This document shows, in pieces, positions 1 through 10,530 of a DNA stretch of 64,000 nucleotides. The notes under the pieces are model-generated. The model made no database searches and was not told where the DNA came from. It saw only the letters and a program-made list of their open reading frames with translations. Source of the stretch: Hyphomicrobiaceae bacterium (lineage in GTDB: Bacteria; Pseudomonadota; Alphaproteobacteria; Rhizobiales; Hyphomicrobiaceae); contig JAEUMD010000020.1 in assembly GCA_016793635.1 (NCBI GenBank), positions 1-64,000 of the forward strand, written 5' to 3'. The translations under genes were made by a program, and so were the position numbers. Position 1 is the stretch's first letter; the number at the start of each line of letters is the position of its first letter.

Positions 1-3
1 AAA

Positions 4-80
4 TGGCGCGCCCGAAAGGATTCGAACCTCTGACCCCCAGATTCGTAGTCTGGTGCTCTATCCAGCTGAGCTACGGGCGC
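4..80 (-). tRNA. tRNA-Arg (anticodon ACG)
   Basis: Read on the minus strand this folds as a standard cloverleaf. The 7-bp acceptor stem pairs GCGCCCG at the 5' end with CGGGCGC near the 3' end. The T-loop carries GTTCGAATC. The anticodon loop CTACGAA gives anticodon ACG, which after A-to-I editing reads CGU/CGC/CGA arginine codons. The terminal CCA is encoded (positions 4-6 on the plus strand read TGG). Confidence 0.97.
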
Positions 81-584
81 GTGCCAGGCGGAAGGTCCAC
101 ATCAAAGACGTGACGTCAAAGACGATCATGACGAGCCGCCGCTGACGCCGGGACCAGGGCCCCGGCGTCGGGAGCGCACTTACTAGTCGTTCAAGACGCG
201 GAGCGCAAGAGGTTTGAGGCCCCTTCGTGCGCAAGGTTTGAAGTGGCCCGGGATCAACCTTGTCCGTCCGCTCCGGGCCAGATCGAGGTTAGACCGAAAC
301 GCCCCGCCTTTCGCGAACCCGGCCGCACCGCGCGCTCGTTTCGCCGACCTTCCTCGAGCCTACGCACGATGGGACGCCGCCGCGGTTCGCCACGGGTGAG
401 GCCCGCGAGGTGGGAGATCTGCGACAACCGATTGACCCGCGATAGTGCCCGCCCGACATGCTGCTTGCGCGCAGGCCGCAAGGTGTAGCAGCATCCGCCG
501 CGAATCGAGGCACTTTGCGCAAAGCTCGGCCATGGGGCGGCGCTCAGCGCCGGGCCCGATCACAAGGTGGGGTGCGGCAGCCAT
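81..584. other. gene-poor spacer with one perfect hairpin
   Basis: I see no convincing gene in this stretch. Positions 144-152 and 161-169 form a perfect 9-bp GC-rich stem with an 8-base loop, without a T-tract, so it is not a clear intrinsic terminator. Bases near 206-250 contain a loosely repeated phrase (gcgcaag..ggtttgaag/g). The promoter of the leftward tRNA-Arg should lie just right of position 80, but no clear -35/-10 pair could be chosen. Confidence 0.5.
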
Positions 585-1256
585 ATGGTTGCCACGGCAG
601 GGCAGGCACAACGCCAAAAGGAAGCCGCGCAAGGAGCCCGAGTGGAAAAGGCGAAACCAGCGACAAAGGACGACGAGGAGGCCGCCACCGGCGACAGCCG
701 CATCGCGCCCGACCCATTCGCGGCGGTCTTGCCAGCCATCGCCGCGCTCGGAGCCGTCGCATCCATCGCCACTGTCAACTGGATGGCCCAGGACAAAACG
801 CCCGAGCGCGCCCGGGCCAAACGCAAGGCGGGAACCGCGCTGCGCGACCTCGAAACGTGCTGCCTCGGCCTTGTCGAGATCTTCCGCCGCTTCAAGCGCA
901 ATCCGCGGCTTTATGCCGGTGAAGGCGCGCAGGGCTCGTCGCCGTTGAAATTCGGCGTGCACGGACCGCGCGTCGATATCGATACCGCGCGCCTCTACCA
1001 TCAGCTCATCAATGACGTGGCTTCGATGCTGGTGCTCGCTTCGCAGAACGCCTTCGACGTGATGTGCGCGGTCGAGGATGGCGAGATCGATGCACCGGAG
1101 GCGGTCTACTACGGTTTCGGCGAGCAGCAGGACCGGCTGAACGGCCTCATACAGAGCCGGGCCACATTGAAGGTTTCGGTCGATACCGGCCTCGAGGTCG
1201 CATCGCGGCTCACCGAACTCGTGCGTGAGCTGAAGCGCTGCCGGCCGGAAGCCTAA
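585..1256 (+). CDS. hypothetical protein with one N-terminal membrane-like segment
   Basis: A 223-residue protein I do not recognise. After a charged, Lys/Glu-rich N-terminus (about residues 8-40) comes one hydrophobic Ala-rich stretch (about 44-66, beginning DPFAAVLPAIAALG) that could be a membrane anchor. It is followed by a basic segment with several Arg/Lys, then a soluble, probably helical region to the end (LRDLETCCLGLVEIFRRF, and LTELVRELKR near the C-terminus). The start is the ATG at 585; a GTG 18 bases upstream is in frame and would add six residues. Codon usage is strongly GC3-biased like the neighbouring core genes, which supports it being a real gene. It converges with the rhodanese gene to its right. 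No function can be assigned. Confidence 0.65.
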   Translation: MVATAGQAQRQKEAAQGARVEKAKPATKDDEEAATGDSRIAPDPFAAVLPAIAALGAVASIATVNWMAQDKTPERARAKRKAGTALRDLETCCLGLVEIFRRFKRNPRLYAGEGAQGSSPLKFGVHGPRVDIDTARLYHQLINDVASMLVLASQNAFDVMCAVEDGEIDAPEAVYYGFGEQQDRLNGLIQSRATLKVSVDTGLEVASRLTELVRELKRCRPEA

Positions 1257-1317
1257 GCTGACGGGGCCGCGGGCCGGCGCGTCACGACGAGACCGGCCCG
1301 ATCGCCGCGCGCCGCTC

Positions 1318-1704
1318 TCAAGCCTGAACGGGATCGCGCCGGTCGACAGGGGCGCCGGTCGCCGGGTTCGTCGCGATGTAGGCCTGTCCCGCCTTCTTCC
1401 AGGCCATGAAACCGCCGCCCATGTGCATCACCTTCGCGAAGCCCGCGGCGAGGCACTTCTCGGCGACCATCTTCGAGCGCATGCCCGAGCCGCAGTGGAA
1501 CACGATCGGCTTCGATTCCTGCGATGGCAGGTGACGGGTGTCGAAGGTAGCGAGGGGCGAGAGCAGCGCTCCGCGGATGTGCTCGAAGGCGAACTCCACG
1601 GGCGTGCGGACGTCGATCAGGACGATCTTGTCGGCGGCAAACAGCTCCGCCACCTGGGTCACGTCCAATGTCTCGATCGCGCCGTTTCCGGATTGAGCCG
1701 TCAT
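1318..1704 (-). CDS. single-domain rhodanese (sulfurtransferase-like)
   Basis: A 128-residue single rhodanese-like domain. The active-site loop is visible as HCGSGMRS, with the cysteine that carries persulfide in this family, preceded by the typical LIDVRTPVEF start of the fold (the CH2A-like box). Single-domain rhodaneses move sulfane sulfur between thiols and act in cyanide detoxification, sulfur trafficking or redox repair; the real substrate here is unknown. No signal peptide is seen, so it is probably cytoplasmic. I chose the ATG at 1704 because AGGAG lies 9 bases before it; the ATG at 1722 adds six residues and has no ribosome site. The C-terminus (ATNPATGAPVDRRDPVQA) is a short tail outside the fold. 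The gene is isolated, pointing toward the hypothetical gene on its left. Confidence 0.9.
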   Translation of the reverse strand: MTAQSGNGAIETLDVTQVAELFAADKIVLIDVRTPVEFAFEHIRGALLSPLATFDTRHLPSQESKPIVFHCGSGMRSKMVAEKCLAAGFAKVMHMGGGFMAWKKAGQAYIATNPATGAPVDRRDPVQA

Positions 1705-1980
1705 GTCGTGCCGCTCCTGCATGCTTCAGTGGGCCGGCCCTTTGCCGCCCGCGGTATCCGCCACAAAATGCCCTCGGGCGGTCTCTAATTCAAATCGGTG
1801 CGGCAATTCGGCCGGGCGCGAAAAGCGGCGATTTCACAGCCGCCGGGCATCCGCAGAAACGACACGGCCTAGAAACGACAAGACCGGCGGCGCTTCGCGC
1901 TACCGCCGGTCCTTGGAACTGATCGAGGAGTTCGCCGTTACGCCCCTGGTGCCCGGCCAGAGGCATACTGGCGGTCAGCC

Positions 1981-2145
1981 TCAGGCAGCGGTCTTCTTGC
2001 GCGGAGCGGCCTTCTTCGCAGCCGGCTTCTTCACAGCCGGCTTCTTCGCAGCGGCCTTGCGGGCCGGAGCCTTCTTCGCAGCGGCCTTCTTCGCAGCCGG
2101 CTTCTTCGCAGCGGGCTTCTTCGCAGTCGTGGTGGTCTTTGCCAT
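1981..2145 (-). CDS. histone H1-like Lys/Ala/Pro-repeat protein, 54 aa
   Basis: A tiny basic protein made almost only of Ala, Lys, Pro and Thr. After MAKTTTT it runs through imperfect repeats of AAKKPAAKK/AAAKKA type, with three Arg residues, ending RKKTAA. This is the composition of bacterial histone H1-like proteins (HC1/HC2 or AlgP-type C-terminal tails) that bind and condense DNA without sequence specificity. The start ATG at 2145 is preceded by a purine-rich ribosome site (gggagagagaac). The gene is too short for ordinary ORF cut-offs and its repeats (gcgaagaagccggct units) invite slippage, so length may differ among relatives. The DNA-binding role is inferred from composition alone. Confidence 0.85.
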   Translation of the reverse strand: MAKTTTTAKKPAAKKPAAKKAAAKKAPARKAAAKKPAVKKPAAKKAAPRKKTAA

Positions 2146-2843
2146 GGTTCTCTCTCCCTCTCAGCTCGAATCAGCTCGAGCAAAAAAAAGATGCGCAAGT
2201 TCGATGATTTTGTTGACATCCAAAATTAACACAGCACGCATTTTGTTCCCCAATAGAGCGTTTGTGTTGCGCATCCGCATCATTTTTGACCGATATTGAA
2301 GGCTTTGACCGTCCCGGTGCATTCCGTGGTCGAGCCGAAACGCGCATCGCGCATCGTGTGAAGAGCTAATCGATGCAGCCGTTGGAATCAAAAACGAGAT
2401 CGATTTCGAGTCGCGCGACGTTCGCAAAGCGAACTGCTTCGATCGATTTTCGGTGCCGCGCTGCGCACCGTTTTCGAAACGCATCGTGTTGCGGAACGAA
2501 TGTGAGAGGTTGGCGTCGACTTTCGACAATCACGTCGGCGGTCACCACGCTCGCAGCGGCGACACGACATCCGACCTTCACTGCACGCGGATGCATGCCA
2601 GTCATCGCGGTTCTTGAATTCGCCACACGACGCCGCACATGTCGAACGCGAGTTCGATGGCAGTCGGACCTCGTACACACGCGAAGAACGGCGACCGACT
2701 ATTCGAGCACGCAGCCTTTTTCCCGTCATACCTGTGACATCTCAAAACGCTTAATGCACGTCGGGGAGCCGCGGTGAGGTGGCAAGCTCGCGATCGGTGT
2801 TCGATCGCGGCAACCATGTTGCCCAGAGACAATCGAGGATTAA
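2146..2843. other. AT-richer gene-free region
   Basis: About 700 bases with no credible gene. The part next to the histone-like gene (2160-2300) has A/T runs, including an 8-base A run near 2181, and a direct repeat of gagctgattc/gagctgag type. This side must hold the leftward promoter for that gene; the right side must hold the promoter for the phosphatase-like gene at 2844. The stretch 2340-2760 has many cgatcg/gcgcatcg-like words but no coding bias in any frame. Confidence 0.5.
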
Positions 2844-3356
2844 ATGAAAACGCGGAATATGCTTGTGCTCTGCAAGGAGAATGCGGCACGCTCCGTTATG
2901 GTCGAAACGTTGATCAACGGCCTGAGCAAAGGTGAATGGCGCGCTTACAGCGCCGCCTCGCATCCCGCATCGACTTTCAACGCCTATACCGTGTTGGCTC
3001 TTCGAGAGCGCGGATTTGCGGTCGATACGGACCGGCAGCCGAAATCGCTGATCGAATTCACGCGAGCAGAAGCGCCGCGGTTCGACGTCGTTTTGACTGT
3101 CTGCGAGGATATCTCTTGGGAAAAGCTGCCGACCTGGCCGGGCGCGCCTCGTCTGCTGCACTGGACGCTACCCGACCCGACCGCATCGAACTGCACGCCC
3201 ACCGAGCGCGCTGACGTATTCCGCGCCGTGCTCGACCTGTCGGAGCGGAAGGTGTGCGAGTTCCTAGAGGAAGAGCGTCACGCGGTGCGCGTCGGCCCGC
3301 AAGCCAACGATAATCGCCACCTTGCCGATCGGGCAGCCTGGCGGTTCGGTACCTGA
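2844..3356 (+). CDS. low-molecular-weight protein-tyrosine-phosphatase / arsenate-reductase-like protein
   Basis: A 170-residue protein with the layout of the LMW-PTPase/ArsC fold. Near the N-terminus after a hydrophobic beta strand sits Cys10-Lys-Glu-Asn-Ala-Ala-Arg16-Ser, a C-X5-R phosphate-binding loop, and later LPDPT (about residue 111) supplies the DP general-acid motif. Canonical members have CxGNxCRS; here the Gly and the second Cys are replaced (KENAAR). It therefore keeps the catalytic Cys and Arg but lacks the usual resolving-type cysteine of the P-loop. Family members dephosphorylate tyrosine phosphates or reduce arsenate. There are no ars genes nearby, so function stays open. The C-terminal 25 residues are Arg-rich and appear unstructured. 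A strong hairpin follows the stop. Confidence 0.75.
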   Translation: MKTRNMLVLCKENAARSVMVETLINGLSKGEWRAYSAASHPASTFNAYTVLALRERGFAVDTDRQPKSLIEFTRAEAPRFDVVLTVCEDISWEKLPTWPGAPRLLHWTLPDPTASNCTPTERADVFRAVLDLSERKVCEFLEEERHAVRVGPQANDNRHLADRAAWRFGT

Positions 3357-3442
3357 CGCGAGCGACCACCGCGACGATGGCGGCAATGCCTGCTCGTGAC
3401 GGGCTATGAAGGCCAGCAGGCGACGTAGCATCAGCAAAAGCG

Positions 3443-3473
3443 CAACGGGCGGCATCGGCGATGCCGCCCGTTG
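3443..3473. terminator. 14-bp perfect stem between convergent genes
   Basis: CAACGGGCGGCATC (3443-3456) pairs perfectly with 3460-3473 around a 3-base GGC loop. It lies between the stops of the phosphatase-like gene (rightward) and the GNAT gene (leftward). It is probably a bidirectional terminator, although T-tracts are short on both sides. Confidence 0.7.
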
Positions 3474-3497
3474 GCGTTTAGCGGCCCTCCAAAGCGG

Positions 3498-4073
3498 CTA
3501 GGCCGCCGCGGAGAGCCGCGCCTGAATGTTGAGCACAGCCATCATGTAGCCGACCCGATCGTCCACGGCCTCGGCCAGGATCGAGAAGTAGTTGGCGTCG
3601 TCCGGCACGATTTCACCGATCACCTCGCCATACTCGAACCGGAGATCAGCATGATGCTTGCGGGCGACCGCCTGCATCTTCGCGTTCTCGGCGAGGCAGC
3701 TCATGTAGAGCAGATGAACGCCGCGATTGCGCGCCGAGCGTATGACCCGGCCCATCAGCTCGGTGCCGATGCCCTTCTCCTGGAACGCCCGCTCGACCGA
3801 GAACGCAGCCTCGGCCTCGTGGCCCCAGGTGTCGCCAAGCTTGCGCAGCTCCGCCGCGGCATGCATCTCCCCGTCGACGAAATAGCCGAAAACGATGCTG
3901 CCCATATCGTTCATGCGGGCGGCATAATCCTCGATGAAGCCGTCGGACACGCCGTGCGCGAAACGCATACGGCGCGCATCTTTGTCCAGCCTCAGCAGGT
4001 GGTCGCGGAACGTGTCGGTTTCCGTCGGCCACAGCTTACGTATGGTTCCCTCCCAGATCCGGTGCTCGCTCAT
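3498..4073 (-). CDS. GNAT-family N-acetyltransferase
   Basis: A 191-residue protein with one GNAT domain. The acetyl-CoA pyrophosphate-binding motif A is visible as QEKGIGTELM (Q/R-x-x-G-x-G), preceded by the strand AEAAFSVERAF. A short N-terminal helix region (LLRLDKDARRMRFAHGVSD) resembles the GNAT domains found alone or fused to acyl-CoA synthetases in alphaproteobacteria. The substrate cannot be predicted. The start is supported by a strong CGGAGG site about 7 bases before the ATG at 4073. It is a monocistronic leftward gene between two gene-free gaps. Confidence 0.88.
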   Translation of the reverse strand: MSEHRIWEGTIRKLWPTETDTFRDHLLRLDKDARRMRFAHGVSDGFIEDYAARMNDMGSIVFGYFVDGEMHAAAELRKLGDTWGHEAEAAFSVERAFQEKGIGTELMGRVIRSARNRGVHLLYMSCLAENAKMQAVARKHHADLRFEYGEVIGEIVPDDANYFSILAEAVDDRVGYMMAVLNIQARLSAAA

Positions 4074-4547
4074 GATGAACCTCCGATTCTGGCTCTAGAC
4101 CGCCCGCCTGCCCTTTTTGCCTCTGAGCAGTGCGTGCAATGGCTACGGCGTCAGACTGTTGCCCGGACCGCCAGACGGGACCGCTGAACGGCCCTCTAGC
4201 GGAAGAGTGTCGCTGGCCCGACTGCCCGAGGATATCTCGAGCGAACGTCGACCCCGCGAGCCGCGCTACAGCTCGCCGCGTATTGCAACGCACAATACGA
4301 CCCTCACATGGCATAAGTTGATTTTCCTGCAAGGGTTCGTCTACTTGGGCCGCGGCCTGTTGCTGCACCGCCATATAGCGTCCGGAGGCAGCTCCGGATT
4401 GCCCGGCGGACCGCTCTGATCGGAAAATCCTGCGAAGTCCGGCCCTTTCCAAGGGGCGCCGACGGACCATCTCGACCATCGATGCGAGGCGTGGCGGCCC
4501 GAGCAATGCTAAGAGGACATGGCAGTGCTGCGCGCAGCGGATGAAGA
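4074..4547. other. gene-free divergent intergenic region
   Basis: This gap separates the leftward GNAT gene from rightward zapE and must hold both promoters. Open frames exist here but show no family resemblance and no codon bias. I see no tRNA, repeat or terminator in it. Confidence 0.5.
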
Positions 4548-5678
4548 ATGAGCGAGACAGTCGCCGAGAAATACGAGGAGCGCGTTGCGTCCGGTGAGAT
4601 CGAGGCCGACGAGGCCCAGCGCTCGGCGGCGCGGCGGCTCGACGACCTCAACGCCGCGCTCAACGCCTGGAGTCCCGCCGGTCGCGGCCTCCTGTCGTTC
4701 ATGAAGCGCAAGCCCGGCCCGCCGCCGCACGGCATCTACCTGCACGGCAAGGTCGGGCGCGGCAAGACGATGATGATGGACATGTTCTACGAGGCGGCGG
4801 CGTTCAAGCCGCGGCGCCGCCAGCACTTCCACGAATTCATGCAGGAGGTCCACGACCGCATCGGCGTGGCGCGCAAGAGCTTAGACGGAGATCCGATCCC
4901 GAAGGTCGCGGTCGAGATGGTGGGCCGTCCGGGCCTGCTCTGCTTCGACGAGCTGCACGTCACCGATATCGCCGACGCCATGATCCTCGGACGCTTCTTC
5001 AAGGTGGTGTTCGAGAGCGGCGTGGTGGTGGTGGCGACCTCGAATGCGACCCCGCACGAGCTTTACCGCGACGGCCTCAACCGCCAGCTCTTCCTGCCGT
5101 TCATCGATCTCATCGAGGATCACATGAACGTGCTCGAGCTCGGTTCCGCAAAGGATTTCCGTCTCGACAAGATCCACGGACAGCCACTCTATTTCGCCCC
5201 GGCGGACGCCGCTGCGCACCACGCGCTCGACGACCTGTGGAGCCGTATGACGGGCCACCACAAGCCGGAGCCGGGCGAGATCGAAGTCAAGGGCCGGCAC
5301 CTGCGCATACCCGCCGCCGCCAACGGCGTTGCCCGGTTCGACTTTGCCGATCTCTGCGAAAAGCCGCTCGGGTCGGTCGACTATCTCGCCATCGCCCATC
5401 ACTTCCACACCGTCATCATCGACGGCATCCCGGTGATGAGCGCGGCGCGGCGCGATCATGCTCGCCGTTTCATCAATCTGATCGACACGCTCTACGATAC
5501 CGGCACCTGTCTCATCGCATCGGCGGAGGCGGAGCCGGACGCGCTCTACGTGCGCGGCGACGGCGCCGATCTCTTTTCGCGGACCGCCTCGCGCCTGACC
5601 GAGATGCGCAGTGAAGCCTATGTCGCGCGGCGCTCGGCACAGGCCGAGGGCCGCCTTACGGTTTCAACCCGTCTGTGA
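4548..5678 (+). CDS. zapE: cell division protein ZapE (AFG1-like ATPase)
   Basis: A 376-residue AFG1/ZapE P-loop ATPase. The Walker A motif is GKVGRGKT, with Lys73, followed by MMMDMFYEA; Walker B is LLCFDELHVTD, where DEL supplies the catalytic acids. A conserved segment VVVATSNATPHELY (sensor 1) follows, and the C-terminal part has FADLCEKPLGSVDYLAI and RRFINLIDTLYD, both typical of the family. ZapE binds FtsZ and acts at the late Z-ring; the mitochondrial homologue works in protein quality control. In alphaproteobacteria the gene usually lies just upstream of mdh and the suc genes, exactly as here. The ribosome site before the ATG at 4548 is weak. Length is normal for the family. Confidence 0.95.
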   Translation: MSETVAEKYEERVASGEIEADEAQRSAARRLDDLNAALNAWSPAGRGLLSFMKRKPGPPPHGIYLHGKVGRGKTMMMDMFYEAAAFKPRRRQHFHEFMQEVHDRIGVARKSLDGDPIPKVAVEMVGRPGLLCFDELHVTDIADAMILGRFFKVVFESGVVVVATSNATPHELYRDGLNRQLFLPFIDLIEDHMNVLELGSAKDFRLDKIHGQPLYFAPADAAAHHALDDLWSRMTGHHKPEPGEIEVKGRHLRIPAAANGVARFDFADLCEKPLGSVDYLAIAHHFHTVIIDGIPVMSAARRDHARRFINLIDTLYDTGTCLIASAEAEPDALYVRGDGADLFSRTASRLTEMRSEAYVARRSAQAEGRLTVSTRL

Positions 5679-5818
5679 CCCACCTTTCACCCCGCTCCAC
5701 CGAGCCGGCGGCGATGCCGAGCGCACCTCATCGGCGAGCACGACAGCGACTTTCGGAGCCCGAGACTTTGGTTCGATTGGCGGGCGTTCCCCTTGAGCCG
5801 CCGCAGTTTTCGAGCTAA

Positions 5819-6886
<1,068 letters not shown>

Positions 6887-6927
6887 CGAAAATATGGGCG
6901 CGCTCCGCAAGGGGCGCGCCATTTTCG
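6887..6927 (+). terminator. hairpin immediately after mdh
   Basis: CGAAAAT (6887-6893) pairs with ATTTTCG (6921-6927), and GGCGCGC (6897-6903) pairs with GCGCGCC (6914-6920), with a 3-base bulge between. The stem starts on the base after the mdh stop codon. T-tracts are short, so it may be a partial terminator or an mRNA-stabilising hairpin between mdh and sucC. Confidence 0.55.
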
Positions 6928-7204
6928 TTGGATCGTGAGTGGCGCGTTTCGCATTCGCCTCCCGGCTAAGCCAGCCGCCGCGAATGTGTCGTCACTCGAA
7001 AAATGCCGCTTCCCGTGCCGATCGCTACTTTGGTACACGGCATACCGGGCGCGGGAACAGGATGACCGGCACGGTGCCCCGGCTCGGGGCGCGAGCGTCT
7101 TGGATTCGGGGTTGAGACCCGCCCGGGCGTAAGCTCGGTTCACAGCGGCGGCCAGGATTCGCGGTCGCCAAGGTCACGATAACGCTCAAACGGCGGAAAC
7201 AGCG
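6928..7204 (+). other. mdh-sucC intergenic leader
   Basis: Together with the hairpin, this is a gap of about 320 bases before sucC. It holds no gene I can support. Its length suggests sucC has its own promoter. No riboswitch-like conserved element was recognised. GGCGGAAA before the ATG at 7205 serves as the ribosome site. Confidence 0.45.
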
Positions 7205-8401
<1,197 letters not shown>

Positions 8402-8421
8402 GCTAGAGACAGGAATTCCTG

Positions 8422-9327
8422 ATGTCCATCCTCATCAACAAAGACACCAAGGTTCTCGTCCAGGGCCTCACCGGCAAGACGGGCACGTTCCACACCGAGC
8501 AGGCGCTGGCCTATCACGGCACCAAGATGGTCGGCGGCATCCATCCGAAGAAGGGTGGCGAGTTCTGGACCGGCAAGGGTGGCGAGAAGCTGCCGATCTT
8601 CAAGTCGGTCGCCGATGGCAAGGCCGCGACCGGCGCTAACGCCACCGTCGTCTATGTCCCGCCGGCCGGCGCGGCAGAGGCCATCATCGAGGCTATCGAT
8701 GCTGACATTCCTCTGATCGTCGCCATCACCGAGGGCGTCCCGGTGATGGACATGGTGAAGGTCAAGGCGCGCTTGGAGAAGTCGAAGTCTCGTCTGATCG
8801 GCCCGAACTGCCCGGGCGTGCTGACGCCGAACGAGTGCAAGATCGGCATCATGCCGGGCAACATCTTCAAGAAGGGCTCGGTCGGCGTGTTGTCGCGCTC
8901 CGGCACGCTGACCTATGAGGCCGTGTTCCAGACCACCAACGAGGGCCTCGGCCAGACCACCGCTGTCGGCATCGGCGGCGATCCGGTGAAGGGCACCGAG
9001 TTCATCGACGTGCTGGACATGTTCCTCGACGATCCCGAGACGCAATCGATCATCATGATCGGCGAGATCGGCGGCTCGGCGGAAGAAGATGCGTCCGCGT
9101 GGCTGATCGAACAGGCGAAGAAGGGCCGCAAGAAACCGATGGCGGGCTTCATCGCAGGCCGCACCGCTCCTCCGGGCCGCACGATGGGCCACGCCGGCGC
9201 CGTCATCTCCGGCGGCAAGGGTGGTGCAGAGGATAAGATCAAGGCCATGGAGGCCGCCGGCATTCGCGTCTCGCCGTCGCCCGCGCGCCTCGGCAAGACG
9301 CTGGTGGAAGTGCTCAAGGGCAACTGA
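8422..9327 (+). CDS. sucD: succinyl-CoA synthetase, alpha subunit
   Basis: A 301-residue subunit that binds CoA and carries the phosphohistidine. The CoA-binding Rossmann domain is at the N-terminus ([14 protein letters not shown]). The phosphorylated histidine is His257 in [25 protein letters not shown] is also diagnostic. AGGAA precedes the ATG by a good distance. It ends about 90 bases before a strong terminator, so the sucCD transcript stops here rather than running into sucA. Confidence 0.98.
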   Translation: MSILINKDTKVLVQGLTGKTGTFHTEQALAYHGTKMVGGIHPKKGGEFWTGKGGEKLPIFKSVADGKAATGANATVVYVPPAGAAEAIIEAIDADIPLIVAITEGVPVMDMVKVKARLEKSKSRLIGPNCPGVLTPNECKIGIMPGNIFKKGSVGVLSRSGTLTYEAVFQTTNEGLGQTTAVGIGGDPVKGTEFIDVLDMFLDDPETQSIIMIGEIGGSAEEDASAWLIEQAKKGRKKPMAGFIAGRTAPPGRTMGHAGAVISGGKGGAEDKIKAMEAAGIRVSPSPARLGKTLVEVLKGN

Positions 9328-9418
9328 CAAGGCGGCGGCGCCAACGCGCCGCCTCGACCTCCAACTGCGCAAAAATAGGGGCGCAGCCAATAAACCGCTC
9401 GGGCGCACGGCATTGCCG

Positions 9419-9452
9419 AATGCGGGGGTTAAGCAGCCCCCGCATTTTTTTC
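9419..9452. terminator. strong intrinsic terminator after sucD
   Basis: TGCGGGGG (9421-9428) pairs with CCCCCGCA (9437-9444), loop of 8 bases, followed by a run of seven T. AA before the stem also pairs with the T-run, so it can serve the convergent kinase gene too, though with a shorter T-tract on that strand. Confidence 0.93.
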
Positions 9453-9459
9453 GGTCACG

Positions 9460-10530
9460 TCAGCGGACCAGTGCCATCGTGAACGTGTATGTGGTTCCGC
9501 CCTCGCCGGTCTCGATTTCGACCGTGGCTTCCGCCTGCTTCGCCAGGGCGTCGATGAGGACCTTTCCAAGCGCGCCTTCGCGCCGCTCTTCCCCCATACC
9601 GCGGCCATTGTCGCTGACGGAAAGCACAATGGCCGCCGGCTCACGCGCCAGACTGACGTCGATGCGGCCCTTACGGCCGAGAAAGGCGTGCTTGAAGCTA
9701 TTCGTGACGACCTCGTTGACCAGCAAGCCGACAACGATAGCGCGGTCCCTCCGCAACTCGATCGAATCGGACCGGCACGCGAGGATGATGGGCGCCCCGG
9801 TGCCGAGGCTGTCGTTCAGGCTCGAGCACAGCTCCTTCAGATAGAACTTCATGTCGAGAAGGTCGGAGTAGGCGCCGCTCTGATAGAGGTAGCTGTTGGC
9901 CCGGGCAAAGCTCTCGACGCGGCCCAGCGCCGAGCGGAATGCCCGCCGGGTCGACTCGTCCTCAGCCTCGCGGAGCTGGAGCCGCAGGAGGCTCGAGACG
10001 GAAGCGAAGTTATTCTTCACACGATGCTGGAGCTCCAGAAGCAGGATCTCGCGTTCCTTGATCGCTTGCCGCATGGCTGCGCGAAATACTTCCGCCAGCA
10101 CCACCACGAACGCACCGGACGCGACATTGACGATGACCCGCGGGCCGTCGGCCGGGTCTGCGAATGCGAAGCTCCACTGCACGGGGAGCACGAAGTACCA
10201 AGCGTGGAGGGAAGAGATCAGCAGGCACATCATGCCGGCCTGCCAGCGCCCGAACAATGTCGCGACCAGGACGGTCGGCACCGTCAGCGCGAACGGCCCC
10301 GCAGACGGCAGCCACAGATCCGTAACGCCGCGCAGAAGCACGGCCGCGCTGCTGCAGATGAGCGCGAAGAGGGCCTGCGCGACGATTGCAGGTACGGGTG
10401 CGAGCAGGGCCGGGAAATCGAAGTAGGCGAGCTTGAAGCGCCGCTGTAGCGCCCGCCCCAGGCCCGAGCTTGCACCCGCCCCGACAGGTCTTGGATTTTG
10501 GCCGCCACCCGGAGCGACGCTCTTTCCCAT
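9460..10530 (-). CDS. sensor histidine kinase, DUF4118 membrane domain plus HisKA_2/HWE-type kinase
   Basis: A 356-residue membrane sensor kinase. Residues of about 40-145 hold four hydrophobic segments (FPALLAPVPAIVAQALFALI, FALTVPTVLVATLFG, AGMMCLLISSLHAWYFVL, VASGAFVVVLAEVF) like the KdpD-type DUF4118 membrane domain. The phospho-acceptor box is LQHRVKNNFASVSSLLRLQ with His169, the HisKA_2 form used by general-stress and HWE-related kinases. The ATP domain has an N box (NEVVTNSFKHAF) and a G box (DNGRGMGEE). HisKA_2/HWE kinases in alphaproteobacteria commonly feed PhyR-type or single-domain response regulators; none is adjacent, so this is an orphan. It sits reversed between sucD and sucA. 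A ribosome site GAAGGG precedes the ATG. Confidence 0.9.
   Translation of the reverse strand: MGKSVAPGGGQNPRPVGAGASSGLGRALQRRFKLAYFDFPALLAPVPAIVAQALFALICSSAAVLLRGVTDLWLPSAGPFALTVPTVLVATLFGRWQAGMMCLLISSLHAWYFVLPVQWSFAFADPADGPRVIVNVASGAFVVVLAEVFRAAMRQAIKEREILLLELQHRVKNNFASVSSLLRLQLREAEDESTRRAFRSALGRVESFARANSYLYQSGAYSDLLDMKFYLKELCSSLNDSLGTGAPIILACRSDSIELRRDRAIVVGLLVNEVVTNSFKHAFLGRKGRIDVSLAREPAAIVLSVSDNGRGMGEERREGALGKVLIDALAKQAEATVEIETGEGGTTYTFTMALVR

Noticed and set aside
1981-2145. Simple-sequence noncoding repeat
   Set aside because: The repeats keep one frame with a start, a stop and a good ribosome site, and the composition matches known H1-like proteins, so it is called a gene.
4117-4419. 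A 100-codon plus-strand frame in the GNAT-zapE gap
   Set aside because: No ribosome site, no codon bias and no recognisable motif; treated as chance.
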